From Paenibacillus spiritus (GTDB taxonomy: Bacteria > Bacillota > Bacilli > Paenibacillales > Paenibacillaceae), in contig NZ_VYKK01000004.1 of NCBI RefSeq assembly GCF_008710135.1, forward strand, positions 248,001 through 312,000: a stretch of DNA of 64,000 nucleotides. Reading direction: 5' to 3'. Made by a program: the position numbers and the translations under genes. Below the pieces are notes generated by a model, which did not search any database, was not told where the DNA came from, and worked only from the letters and a program-made list of their open reading frames with translations. Positions 43,407-53,782 of this stretch are shown here, piece by piece; position 1 is the stretch's first letter, and each line of letters starts with the position of its first letter.

Positions 43407-44609
43407 TCAGATGCCGTTCCGCCGCATGGGAACAAGTGCCCCCCGATACAGAACGGCAGCAGCTGCTGCAATCAGGACCACACCCATGAGACCGGGAGTC
43501 GCATGGCCCAGCGCCGCATACAGCTGCCCGCCGGCGAGCGGCCCGGCAATCCGGGCCAGAGCTTGTATCGACTGGCTGCCGCCGAGCACGCTTCCCTGTT
43601 CTCCGGGACCGGCGGTTTTGGAGATCATGCCGTTGCAGGAAGGTCCGTAGATCGAATCGCCGAAGCCGTAGACGAAGATCCCGAGGATAACCAGCCCGTA
43701 CGAGGAGAACCAGGCGGACGCGGCAATGAAGGCGTATCCGGCGATTTCGGCCCCCATGCCCAGCACCGCAATCGGCGCATCGCCGAGCTTCTTCAGCAGC
43801 TTCGGCATCACAAGGCTCTGGGAGAGAATATCCTGTATTCCGATAATCGAGAGAATCAGTCCGATTCGGGCAGGCGGCCAGTGAAACGTATCGAGGGTAA
43901 ATTGCGGGAAGATGGCCTGCAGAGATCCGCTCGGCACCCAGACGAGGAAGGCGGAGAGCAGCAGCAGATTGAGGGGTCTTACGGACAGGACTTTGCCAAG
44001 CCGGTTCAGCGGATTCAGCTGAGAAATCGCCAGACGCGGGCGCCGGTTCGTCCGGTCCAGGCTCTCCGGCATGAAGAAGAAGCCGACGGTTACATTCACC
44101 AGGGTAAGTGCTGCCCCCGCGAACATCGGCGCCGGATAACCGAGACCGGCGATCAGGCCGCCGGCAACCGGACCGATGGCAGAGCCTGCGCCCGCAGCCG
44201 CACTCACCCACCCGAACGTTCGGGTGCGCTGCTCGCCGGGCGTGATATCGGCAAAATAGGCGAAGAGCATGCTGATGCTCCCGCCGGCCAATCCTTCAAT
44301 GATCCGTCCGGCGAACAGGACCCACAGCGCTCCCCCGATGCCGATCATCAAATAGCCGATTGCGGAGCCGGTCAGACAGAGGAGCAGAACGGGACGGCGG
44401 CCATACCGGTCGCTCAGCGCTCCGAGTCCGGGAGCGGCCATAAATACGCAGAACGCATAGACGGAGGTCAGCAGCGTCACCGCGATGGCCTGGTCCCCCG
44501 GACGGGTGACATAAGGCTCTACCAGGAACGGAACGACGGGCATTACGATGCTGAAGCCCATCCCGCACAGGAACACAGAGACGAGACCGAACAACCAAGC
44601 CTTGGACAT
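43407..44609 (-). CDS. MFS efflux transporter, TetA/multidrug type
   Basis: 400 residues with 12 membrane helices. Between helices 2 and 3 is GALSDRYGRRPVLL, the MFS signature, and helix 5 carries a Gly/Pro antiporter-type motif (GSAIGPVAGGLIAGLG). The start ATG 44609 lies 7 nt after AAGGGG, better than ATG 44615. Its upstream region has two nearly identical palindromes and it follows a MarR-family gene, so it is probably a regulator-controlled drug exporter. Substrate unknown. Confidence 0.9.
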   Translation of the reverse strand: MSKAWLFGLVSVFLCGMGFSIVMPVVPFLVEPYVTRPGDQAIAVTLLTSVYAFCVFMAAPGLGALSDRYGRRPVLLLCLTGSAIGYLMIGIGGALWVLFAGRIIEGLAGGSISMLFAYFADITPGEQRTRTFGWVSAAAGAGSAIGPVAGGLIAGLGYPAPMFAGAALTLVNVTVGFFFMPESLDRTNRRPRLAISQLNPLNRLGKVLSVRPLNLLLLSAFLVWVPSGSLQAIFPQFTLDTFHWPPARIGLILSIIGIQDILSQSLVMPKLLKKLGDAPIAVLGMGAEIAGYAFIAASAWFSSYGLVILGIFVYGFGDSIYGPSCNGMISKTAGPGEQGSVLGGSQSIQALARIAGPLAGGQLYAALGHATPGLMGVVLIAAAAAVLYRGALVPMRRNGI

Positions 44610-44633
44610 ATTCATTCCCCTTTGTTTGACAAT

Positions 44634-44688
44634 ATTGTTTCCTTGGAAGCAATATAATCCTAACATCATTTTGCTTCCTCGGAAACAA
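44634..44688. promoter_or_regulatory. Twin palindromic operators of the MarR/MFS pair
   Basis: ATTGTTTCC-TT-GGAAGCAAT at 44634-44653 and TTGCTTCC-TC-GGAAACAA at 44671-44688, with centres 36 bp apart. The half-site TTG(T/C)TTCC is shared. They fill the region between marR and the MFS start and so should bind the MarR-family protein. The target is inferred from position. Confidence 0.75.
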
Positions 44689-44700
44689 TAATTTCACCAT

Positions 44701-44732
44701 AAAAAAACAGCCCTCTCATTCAAGTGGGCTGT
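44701..44732 (-). terminator. Terminator of the marR gene
   Basis: Stem ACAGCCC/GGGCTGT followed on the minus strand by seven T residues, overlapping the marR stop codon. It would separate marR from the MFS gene, which then relies on its own promoter. Confidence 0.8.
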
Positions 44733-45184
44733 CCCTGCTTCTTGATCTCCGCATCCAAATGGCTGCTGTACTTCTCGATGAACCGCAGCATGCCGTCGAA
44801 CTGTTCTTCCGTCACCTCTTCAAATACCGCCTGATCCCGCTCCCGGAACTCGCGGTGAAGCTCCTCGTGTATCCGGTAGACTTCCTCTCCCTGCCGGGTC
44901 AGCCTGAAGTAGATCTCCTTCTTGTTGTCGGGCTTGCGGTAGCTTTCGATCAGCCCCTTCTGCAGAAGCTTCTTCGTAATCTTGCTTATTGCGCCGCTGG
45001 TCATATAGAGAGATTCCGCCAGCCGGGTCACGTTGGAGTCGGCATGTCTTCCTATGAACTCCATACAGTGAACCTCGGAGGGCTTGTGTCCCTCCAGCTG
45101 GATTTCCATCTTCGTCTTGTTCAGCCACACCATCTTGTTGAACAAATCCCGGAAGCCCGTCATCACCTGTTCTTTCTTGTCCAC
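44720..45184 (-). CDS. MarR family transcriptional regulator
   Basis: 154 residues, winged helix: RHADSNVTRLAESLYMTSGAISKITKKLLQKGLIE followed by the wing YRKPDNKKEIYFRLT. The start GTG 45184 has GGGGG 6 nt upstream. Its ligand is probably the substrate of the adjacent exporter. The twin palindromes downstream are the likely operators. Confidence 0.9.
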   Translation of the reverse strand: MDKKEQVMTGFRDLFNKMVWLNKTKMEIQLEGHKPSEVHCMEFIGRHADSNVTRLAESLYMTSGAISKITKKLLQKGLIESYRKPDNKKEIYFRLTRQGEEVYRIHEELHREFRERDQAVFEEVTEEQFDGMLRFIEKYSSHLDAEIKKQGQPT

Positions 45185-45260
45185 TGCCTTCCCCCCTGTC
45201 AAAAAGGCGGCCCTTCGGCCGCCGCTGTCGATCGTTATCCGTTTAAGCGGGCAGGCCCGC

Positions 45261-45686
45261 TCAGTTCTCGCTGCCGATCTCTCCGTGAAGACTCCGAAGC
45301 GCCTGCACCCTCGCTTCGTCCTGGCGGAAATACTCCACCAGCGTCTCGATCCGGGTGATGGAATCCCAGCTTAAGTGATGCTCGATCCCCTCTACATCCC
45401 GGTAAATATTCTCCTCGTGCACGCCGATCATGGTCAGGAATTCTTCAAGAAGCTGGTGGCGGTCCACCAGACGCTTCCCTACTTTCTTGCCTTTGCTCGT
45501 CAGAATAAGCCCGCGGTATTTCTCATAGATCAAATACTCGTCCTTATCCAGTTTTTGGATCATTTTGGTGACGGAAGAGGGATGCACCTCCAGCCCCTCG
45601 GCGATATCCGAAACCCGCGCATAGCCCTTCTCGTCGATGAGCTTATAGATGCGCTCCAAATAATCCTCCATGCTGGGTGTTGGCAT
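45261..45686 (-). CDS. mntR: Manganese-dependent regulator MntR (DtxR family)
   Basis: 141 residues, the MntR length. Winged helix [33 protein letters not shown], then the metal-binding dimer domain with [12 protein letters not shown]. No SH3-like third domain, as in MntR. ATG 45686 behind GAGG 8 nt upstream; an in-frame start at 45746 lacks a site. Represses Mn uptake genes, none of which lies in this window. Confidence 0.93.
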   Translation of the reverse strand: MPTPSMEDYLERIYKLIDEKGYARVSDIAEGLEVHPSSVTKMIQKLDKDEYLIYEKYRGLILTSKGKKVGKRLVDRHQLLEEFLTMIGVHEENIYRDVEGIEHHLSWDSITRIETLVEYFRQDEARVQALRSLHGEIGSEN

Positions 45687-45874
45687 GCCCTTAACCTCTT
45701 TTCTCATAGTTGCCGCAGCGCCCCGGCGCGGCTTGACTCTATTCATGATACATGTTTCTGACGGCCCTTGGCAAGTCGGCGCCTGTCCTGCAGCCTCTGG
45801 CGGGCATTGCCATGACTGCTTGCCGGAAGGCTGCGGGACACTATAGCCATCTTCTCGCGAAGGAGCTGATCCCC

Positions 45875-46951
45875 TTGTCCATTCTTACGCCAAGCCGGCC
45901 TCCGGCCCGCAAGCCCCGGCCCACCGCGCCTTTTGTTCCGGAGCTGGTGTACTTCGAGCCGGATGCGCTCCAGTACCCCAAAGGCGAGCGAATTTTGAAC
46001 TGGGTCCGTGAGCAGGGCATCCCTTACCGGATGACCACCTCGCATAACCGGATTACCAATCTGCCGGGGGAGACCGAGAGCGAGCAGTACAAAATCGCCA
46101 AACGGACCCTGGTGGTCGGCCTCCGCAAAACGCTGGAATTCGACCAGTCCAAACCGTCCGCCGATTATGCCATCCCGATCGCCACGGGCTGTATGGGCCA
46201 CTGTCATTACTGCTACCTGCAGACAACGCTTGGGGCGAAGCCTTATATCCGCGTCTACGTCAATACGGACGACGTCATAGCAGCCGCGAAGCGCTACATC
46301 GAGCAGGGCGCACCGAAGATCACCACCTTCGAGGCAGCCTGCACCTCGGACCCGGTCGGGCTGGAGCATATTACCGGGTCCCTGGCGGAGCTGATCACCT
46401 TTATGGCGGACGAGCCGCTCGGCCGGCTGCGTTTTGTCACGAAATTCCCGCATGTCGATTCGCTGCTCGGCCTCAAGCACAACGGCCATACCCGCATCCG
46501 GTTCAGCATCAATGCCGATTATGTCATCCGCAATTTCGAGCCCGCCACCTCGCGGTTCGAGGAACGGCTCGAAGCCGCAGGCAAAGTCGCCCGCGCCGGT
46601 TATCCGCTCGGGTTCATTATCGCCCCGATTATTTGGCACGACGGCTGGGAAGAAGGCTACGGCGAGCTGCTGTCCCGTCTGGCACTCGCGATGCCGCCCG
46701 GAACGACCGGCAAGGGACTGACCTTCGAGCTGATCCAGCACCGGTTCACCAAGACGGCCAAATCCGTGATCGAGAAACGATATCCGAAGACCAAACTCGA
46801 GATGGACATCGAGAAACGCAAAAAAAAATGGGGACGCTGGGGGCAGAACAAGTACGTCTATCCCGACGAGCAGCAAAACGCCCTGCGAGAGTTCCTCACA
46901 GAGCGGATTTTTGAACATTTTCCCGAGGCGGGCATCGACTACTTCACCTGA
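45875..46951 (+). CDS. splB: Spore photoproduct lyase
   Basis: 358-residue radical-SAM enzyme that reverses the UV lesion of spore DNA using a 5'-deoxyadenosyl radical. The 4Fe-4S motif is CMGHCHYC (Cys-x3-Cys-x2-Cys). The conserved H-donor Cys is in [15 protein letters not shown] 45875 has AAGGAG about 9 nt upstream and gives a family-length protein. No splA is seen upstream. Divergent from mntR. Confidence 0.95.
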   Translation: MSILTPSRPPARKPRPTAPFVPELVYFEPDALQYPKGERILNWVREQGIPYRMTTSHNRITNLPGETESEQYKIAKRTLVVGLRKTLEFDQSKPSADYAIPIATGCMGHCHYCYLQTTLGAKPYIRVYVNTDDVIAAAKRYIEQGAPKITTFEAACTSDPVGLEHITGSLAELITFMADEPLGRLRFVTKFPHVDSLLGLKHNGHTRIRFSINADYVIRNFEPATSRFEERLEAAGKVARAGYPLGFIIAPIIWHDGWEEGYGELLSRLALAMPPGTTGKGLTFELIQHRFTKTAKSVIEKRYPKTKLEMDIEKRKKKWGRWGQNKYVYPDEQQNALREFLTERIFEHFPEAGIDYFT

Positions 46952-46972
46952 CGTCCGCTTAGCAGCCGGGCT

Positions 46973-47686
46973 TCAGAATTTCAGCCATCCCGGAGTCATG
47001 CTCTGCAGCCAGACCGTTATGCGGAACAGCCGGTCCGTCAGCAGCAGAGCGCCGATGGCAACCATCAGCCCTCCTCCGGTTCGCATCAGCGGGACCGAAT
47101 ACTTCAGCAGCCGCCGGGCGCCGCCGATGAAGAACGACAACAGCAGAAAAGGCAAGGCGAATCCGAGGCAATAGCCGGTCATCAGCGCCGCCCAGGAGGC
47201 CGGCTCCTGCACGGACAGGGCCAGAATGCCGGACAGAATCGGACCGACGCACGGCGACCAGCCGGCGGAGAAGCCGACGCCCAGCAGGAAGGAACCCGCA
47301 TAACCCGCCGGCCGCCTGGCCATGGCCAGCTTGCGTTCCTTCATCAATGCCCCGGGGCGAATCAATCCGAGCAGCACCAGCCCCATCACGATCATCAGAA
47401 TCGCCGAGAGCTGGCGGATCAGTTCGCGCTGGTCTCCCCACAGCCGGCCGAACAGACTGGCCCCGAGACCAAGGGCATAGAAGACCGCCGACAGACCCAG
47501 CGCAAAAGCCCCTGTATGCAGCAGTATTCTCAACCGGACCCTCGCGGTCCGGTCTTCCGTGCGGAGTTCGCGGACCGACAGACCGGTGATATAGGAGAGA
47601 TAGGAGGGATACAGCGGCAGGCAGCAGGGCGAGACGAAGGAAGCCGCGCCGGCCGCCACGGCCAGCCCCAGATTCACTTCGCTCAC
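46973..47686 (-). CDS. ccdA: CcdA-type cytochrome c biogenesis/thiol-disulfide membrane protein
   Basis: 237 residues, six membrane helices. Redox cysteines lie in SPCCLPLYPSY (first helix) and WSPCVGPIL (fourth helix), transferring electrons across the membrane to cytochrome c or sporulation thiol proteins. The start is GTG 47686 behind GGAGG. The extra adjacent Cys in the first motif is unusual. It lies next to zinc transporter genes but need not be linked to them. Confidence 0.9.
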   Translation of the reverse strand: MSEVNLGLAVAAGAASFVSPCCLPLYPSYLSYITGLSVRELRTEDRTARVRLRILLHTGAFALGLSAVFYALGLGASLFGRLWGDQRELIRQLSAILMIVMGLVLLGLIRPGALMKERKLAMARRPAGYAGSFLLGVGFSAGWSPCVGPILSGILALSVQEPASWAALMTGYCLGFALPFLLLSFFIGGARRLLKYSVPLMRTGGGLMVAIGALLLTDRLFRITVWLQSMTPGWLKF

Positions 47687-47710
47687 AGGCAGACCTCCAG
47701 TCGGTTAGGT

Positions 47711-48514
47711 CTAGCTTACCCCTTTTTTGCCGATCAGAGTCACGATGAGCAGCGCGATCAGCAGCAGCACGATTGTAGCCCCGGGCGCAAGGTTCCAGAC
47801 GCCGGCCACGACCAGACCGCCGATGACGGCGATCTCCGCCACCACGACCGCCAGAACGACGGTCTTCTTGAAGCTGCGCGCCAGCAGCAGACTGATGGCG
47901 ACCGGAATGGTGAGCAGCGCCGACACGAGCAGCGAACCGACGATTTTGATCGCGGTGCTGATGACGAGGGCGGTCATGACGGTCAGCAGCAGATTCAGCA
48001 TACGAACCGGAAGGCCGCTGACGCTGGCTGCATCCTCCTCGAAGCTCAGCAGGAAGAATTCCTTGAAGAAGAGAATAATGACAGCAACCACCAGAACCGT
48101 GACGATGCCGACCACGATCAAGTCCGCCGAATTCAGCGTATAAATGCTGCCGAACAAATACCCCATGACATCTGCATTATAGCCTTTTCCCAATGTAAAA
48201 AAGAGCGAGGCGAGCGCAACGCCGCCCGACATTATAATCGCAATCGACAGCTCGGCGTAGCTCTTGTACGCCTTGCGCAGCTTCTCGATGGCGAACGAAG
48301 CCGCCACCGCGAACACCAGCCCGGCTCCCAGCGGATAGAAGCCGGTCAGAAATCCGAGCGCCACCCCGGCAATGGTAACATGCGCCAGCGTGTCTCCGAT
48401 CATCGACAGCCGCCGCAGCACAAGGAAGACGCCGATCAGCGGCGCCGTAATCCCGATCAGCAGGCCGCCCGCGAGCGCCCGCCGGAAAAAATCGCTTGTT
48501 AGGATATCCAGCAA
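47711..48514 (-). CDS. znuB: Zinc ABC transporter permease
   Basis: 267 residues with eight or nine membrane helices of the ABC-3 family (VFLVLRRLSMIGDTLAHVTIAG, IGSLLVSALLTIPVAISLLLA). The start is TTG 48514, with GGAGGAG about 10-12 nt upstream. Follows znuC by 25 bp. Zinc specificity is inferred from the Zur boxes before znuA. Confidence 0.92.
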   Translation of the reverse strand: MLDILTSDFFRRALAGGLLIGITAPLIGVFLVLRRLSMIGDTLAHVTIAGVALGFLTGFYPLGAGLVFAVAASFAIEKLRKAYKSYAELSIAIIMSGGVALASLFFTLGKGYNADVMGYLFGSIYTLNSADLIVVGIVTVLVVAVIILFFKEFFLLSFEEDAASVSGLPVRMLNLLLTVMTALVISTAIKIVGSLLVSALLTIPVAISLLLARSFKKTVVLAVVVAEIAVIGGLVVAGVWNLAPGATIVLLLIALLIVTLIGKKGVS

Positions 48515-48539
48515 CTTAAATAATCTCCTCCCGTTAGGC

Positions 48540-49289
48540 CTAGATCAGCGTATGCCGCAGATTATCCTCGGCGCAATCCTGGGCTTCGTGCGAATGGCGG
48601 GAATAAAAATGTACGCCGCCGCATTTCTGAACCGGCTCCGGACCGAGGTAATCGTGGATCATATCCAGGTCATGGGATACCATCAGCAGGGTCATATGAT
48701 GATGGGCGTGCATATGCGTGATCAGCTCGAAGAAGCCTTTCTGCGTCTCGGCGTCGATGCCGACGGTCGGCTCATCGAGAATAAGCAGATCCGGATGGTT
48801 GATCAGCGCCCGGGCCAGGAAGACCCGCTGCTGCTGGCCGCCGGAGAGCTCGCCGACCCGTGAATTTGCAATGGACGTAATGCGCATCACTTCCATCGCA
48901 TCCTCGCATTTGCGCTGCTCGGCCCGCCCGACGCGGCGAAGCAGACTCTTGTTGTTGTACAGACCGGACTGGACCACTTCGCGGACCGTTGCCGGAAAGA
49001 GCGGATTGAGCGCATTCTTCTGCGGAACATACCCGATCCGTTCCCAGTCCTTGAACCGGCGGACCGGCTGGCCGAACAGCCGAATCTCGCCGGCGGTCGG
49101 CGTCAGCAGACCGACAATCATCCGCAGCAGCGTCGTCTTCCCTGCCCCGTTTGCTCCGATCACACCGACAAAATCGCGTTCCCGCACCTGATAATTCAGA
49201 TCGCGGATAACGTCTCGTCCTCCGTAGTTGAAGGACAGATTGTCCATTTCAATAATATGCTGATGACAATCCGCAGATGTCGGGAGCAT
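48540..49289 (-). CDS. znuC: Zinc ABC transporter ATP-binding protein
   Basis: 249 residues. Walker A GANGAGKTTL, signature LSGGQQQR, Walker B LLILDEPTVGID, switch His in MVSHDLD. The C-terminus has a His-rich segment (CGGVHFYSRHSHE). ATG 49289 lies 7 nt after AAGGAGG. Between znuA (31 bp) and znuB (25 bp) in one operon. Confidence 0.94.
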   Translation of the reverse strand: MLPTSADCHQHIIEMDNLSFNYGGRDVIRDLNYQVRERDFVGVIGANGAGKTTLLRMIVGLLTPTAGEIRLFGQPVRRFKDWERIGYVPQKNALNPLFPATVREVVQSGLYNNKSLLRRVGRAEQRKCEDAMEVMRITSIANSRVGELSGGQQQRVFLARALINHPDLLILDEPTVGIDAETQKGFFELITHMHAHHHMTLLMVSHDLDMIHDYLGPEPVQKCGGVHFYSRHSHEAQDCAEDNLRHTLI

Positions 49290-49320
49290 TTGTCCGCCTC
49301 CTTTCACTGGCGCTTTTCTT

Positions 49321-50316
49321 TTATTGTAAGGCGAGTACCAAATTTTGCAAATTGGACGACATCAGCGTGAAGTACGTATCCCCGTTCTTCTTCTGCTTGT
49401 CTGTCAGGCCTTCCACCGGATTCAGAACCAGCGTCTTCACCCCGGCTTCGCCCGCCAGCGTCTTGGCCAGCCGGTCCGATACAAGCTCCTCGAAGAAGAT
49501 ATACCGGATCTTCTCTGCCTTGACCTTCTTCGCCAGCTTGACGAGATCCTGAGCCCGCGGCTCGGCATCCGGCGACAGCCCCATGATCGCATGCTGGGTC
49601 AGACCGTAATCCCGGCACAGATAGCCGAACGCCTGATGGGAGACGACAATCTCCTTCTTTGGCAGCCCGGACAGCGTGCTCGCGAACTCGGCATCCAGCG
49701 CCTTCAGCTTGCTCTCCAGAACCTGGTACCGCTGCTCATAGCCGCCGCGGTGAGCCGGATCGGCCTTAATCAGACTGTCTTTGATGTTGGCCGCCATAAT
49801 CAATGCGGATTTTGGACTTACCCAGGTGTGGGGGTCGGTATGAAGCGTGTCCGTACCGGTATGCGCCGCATCCTCCGCTTCCCCGCTCTCATGGTCATGC
49901 CCGTCGTCTTCGCCGGACGTAATCAGCTCGATGCCCCGGCTGACCTCAACCGCCTGTACCCAGCTGTCTCCGCTCAGACCTTTAAGAAAATTCGGCACCC
50001 AGCCTTCCAAGCCTGCCCCGTTGTACAGAAAGAGCTGCGCCTTGGACGTATTGGCGATGTCCTGGCTGCGCGGCGTCCAGTCATGCGGTTCTACGCCCGT
50101 CGGCAGCAGATTGATAATATGGGCATCGTCTCCGCCGATCTCCTTGGCGAATTCATAGATCGGATAGAACGTCGTGACAACATTGACCTTGCCTTCCACA
50201 ATGGCGCTCCGGCTCCCCGCCCCGCAGCCCGGCAGAACCAGCACCAGCAGCAGCAGCAGCAGAACCGGCAGCGCGCCGTACTTCCACCCTTTACCCTTAA
50301 ATAGTTGTTTCATCAT
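49321..50316 (-). CDS. znuA: Zinc-binding lipoprotein (ZnuA/AdcA type)
   Basis: 331 residues. Lipoprotein signal ending LVLPGC, so the mature protein is membrane anchored. Cluster A-I binding fold with ligands in GVEPHDWTP, TDPHTWVSP and VSHQAFGY, and an acidic/His loop (DDGHDHESGEAEDAAH) that is characteristic of zinc rather than manganese receptors. ATG 50316 behind GGGAG; ATG 50313 is equally possible. Preceded by two Zur boxes. Confidence 0.93.
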   Translation of the reverse strand: MMKQLFKGKGWKYGALPVLLLLLLVLVLPGCGAGSRSAIVEGKVNVVTTFYPIYEFAKEIGGDDAHIINLLPTGVEPHDWTPRSQDIANTSKAQLFLYNGAGLEGWVPNFLKGLSGDSWVQAVEVSRGIELITSGEDDGHDHESGEAEDAAHTGTDTLHTDPHTWVSPKSALIMAANIKDSLIKADPAHRGGYEQRYQVLESKLKALDAEFASTLSGLPKKEIVVSHQAFGYLCRDYGLTQHAIMGLSPDAEPRAQDLVKLAKKVKAEKIRYIFFEELVSDRLAKTLAGEAGVKTLVLNPVEGLTDKQKKNGDTYFTLMSSNLQNLVLALQ

Positions 50317-50329
50317 TGTTCTCCCGTAA

Positions 50330-50371
50330 TCGTAAAATTTACTATTTGAATTATAATAGTAATAATTACGA
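50330..50371. promoter_or_regulatory. Two Zur-type operators upstream of znuA
   Basis: TAGTAATAATTACGA at 50357-50371 matches the Zur box TCGTAATNATTACGA read on the minus strand with one change. TCGTAAAATTTACTA at 50330-50344 is a weaker second copy 27 bp away. They lie 14-55 bp before the znuA start. Confidence 0.7.
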
Positions 50372-50393
50372 TAAGTCAACCGCAAGATGCGCC

Positions 50394-50424
50394 AGACGGC
50401 CAATCCTGCCCGGATTGGCCGTCT
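50394..50424 (-). terminator. Hairpin after metG
   Basis: Perfect 13-bp stem AGACGGCCAATCC/GGATTGGCCGTCT with a 5-nt loop, 41 bp after the metG stop. It has no T-run on the minus strand. It also bounds the znuA regulatory region. Confidence 0.6.
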
Positions 50425-50464
50425 CTTATTCTGCGGCGGTCAGCCGCTGGCGCCTGACCGTCTG

Positions 50465-52789
<2,325 letters not shown>

Positions 52790-52790
<1 letters not shown>

Positions 52791-52795
52791 TTATA
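52790..52795 (-). promoter_or_regulatory. Candidate -10 of the metG T-box transcript
   Basis: TATAAT on the minus strand immediately upstream of the T-box stem I. The matching -35 is poor, so only the -10 is assigned. Confidence 0.4.
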
Positions 52796-52861
52796 TACTG
52801 CAATCCCAATATTCTGCGCATGGCGCTTATTATTAATCATAGCGAATCCGGCGGGTCGAAG

Positions 52862-53134
52862 TCAAGCCTGCCCCTGTCCGCCCGGGCTACCTCCCTGCCG
52901 GCGCTTCGGCTTGGCCGGAGGCACCGGGTCCAGGCCGCCGGGATGGAACGGATGGCAGCGGGCGATTCGCCGGGCTGCCAGCCAGGCTCCTTTCAGCGGG
53001 CCATGAACCTCAATTGCCTCCATCGCATAAGCCGAGCAGGTCGGGTAGAACCGGCACGTAGCCGGCTTCAGCGGGGAGATCACACGGCGGTAAAAGACGA
53101 TGGGCGCCTGCAGCGCCCGGGTTCCAAGCTTCAT
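52862..53134 (-). CDS. yidD: YidD membrane protein insertion efficiency factor
   Basis: 90 residues. [25 protein letters not shown] and [16 protein letters not shown] are the invariant YidD blocks with three Cys. An amphipathic membrane-associated protein aiding YidC-dependent insertion. The Arg/Gly-rich tail is longer than usual. ATG 53134 overlaps the stop of the Fur-family gene by 4 nt. Confidence 0.94.
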   Translation of the reverse strand: MKLGTRALQAPIVFYRRVISPLKPATCRFYPTCSAYAMEAIEVHGPLKGAWLAARRIARCHPFHPGGLDPVPPAKPKRRQGGSPGGQGQA

Positions 53135-53598
53135 CTCGGCCGGTCCCCTTCCCGGTTCGACGCCGGGGCCGCCTCTTCTTCCCGCGCTTCTTCACACTCG
53201 CGGCAGTAGCCGAACACTTCGAATTTGTGCTTCACAACGCGGAATTGATCCGGCGTATCCGTCAGGTTCATCGGACAGAATTGGATCGGATACGTCTTCT
53301 CGCACTGCAGGCAGATCATATGATGGTGGTGATGCTCCGGATTGCAGCTTCCCTTGAACTTCACGCCGTCCTCAAAAACAATCTGTTCCAGCACCCCGAG
53401 CTCTTCCATTACTCTCAGGTTGCGGTATACCGTATCGAAACTGAGGCCGCTGTATTTGCGGCCCATATGTTCATACACGTCCTTGGCCGATAAATAGCCG
53501 GAGCTCTCTCCGAACAGCTTGGCCAGCGTCCGGCGCTGGTCGGTGATCCGAAGTCCCTGCTTCGACATAATGTGCAGAATCTGATCGGTCGACAGCAT
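53131..53598 (-). CDS. zur: Fur family regulator, probably Zur
   Basis: 155 residues. Winged helix ([29 protein letters not shown]), His-rich metal region [16 protein letters not shown] and a C-terminal CRECEE, giving a Cys4 structural zinc site. ATG 53598 has GGGGAG 8 nt upstream. Zur boxes before znuA in this window make Zur the better choice over Fur or PerR, but that is inference. Coupled with yidD by a 4-nt overlap. Confidence 0.85.
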   Translation of the reverse strand: MLSTDQILHIMSKQGLRITDQRRTLAKLFGESSGYLSAKDVYEHMGRKYSGLSFDTVYRNLRVMEELGVLEQIVFEDGVKFKGSCNPEHHHHHMICLQCEKTYPIQFCPMNLTDTPDQFRVVKHKFEVFGYCRECEEAREEEAAPASNREGDRPR

Positions 53599-53725
53599 AG
53601 GCTCATCTCCCCTGATTAAATGCTTCATGAATGCCATCTCCCTAATAATGACGCAAAAGACGGGGACCGTCAATTGCCGGTCCGCCCTCTCCCTTGCCGC
53701 CGCTCTCTCCGCAGCGCCGGAACCC

Positions 53726-53757
53726 GAAAAAAAACCGGAGGCCGCAGCCCCCGGTTC
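53726..53757 (-). terminator. Terminator of the stalk-domain protein gene
   Basis: Imperfect stem AACCGGGGGC/GCCTCCGGTT with loop TGCG followed by eight T residues on the minus strand, 26 bp after the stop at 53783. Confidence 0.85.
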
Positions 53758-53782
53758 TATTATGGGATTATTTCGGGTTCCT

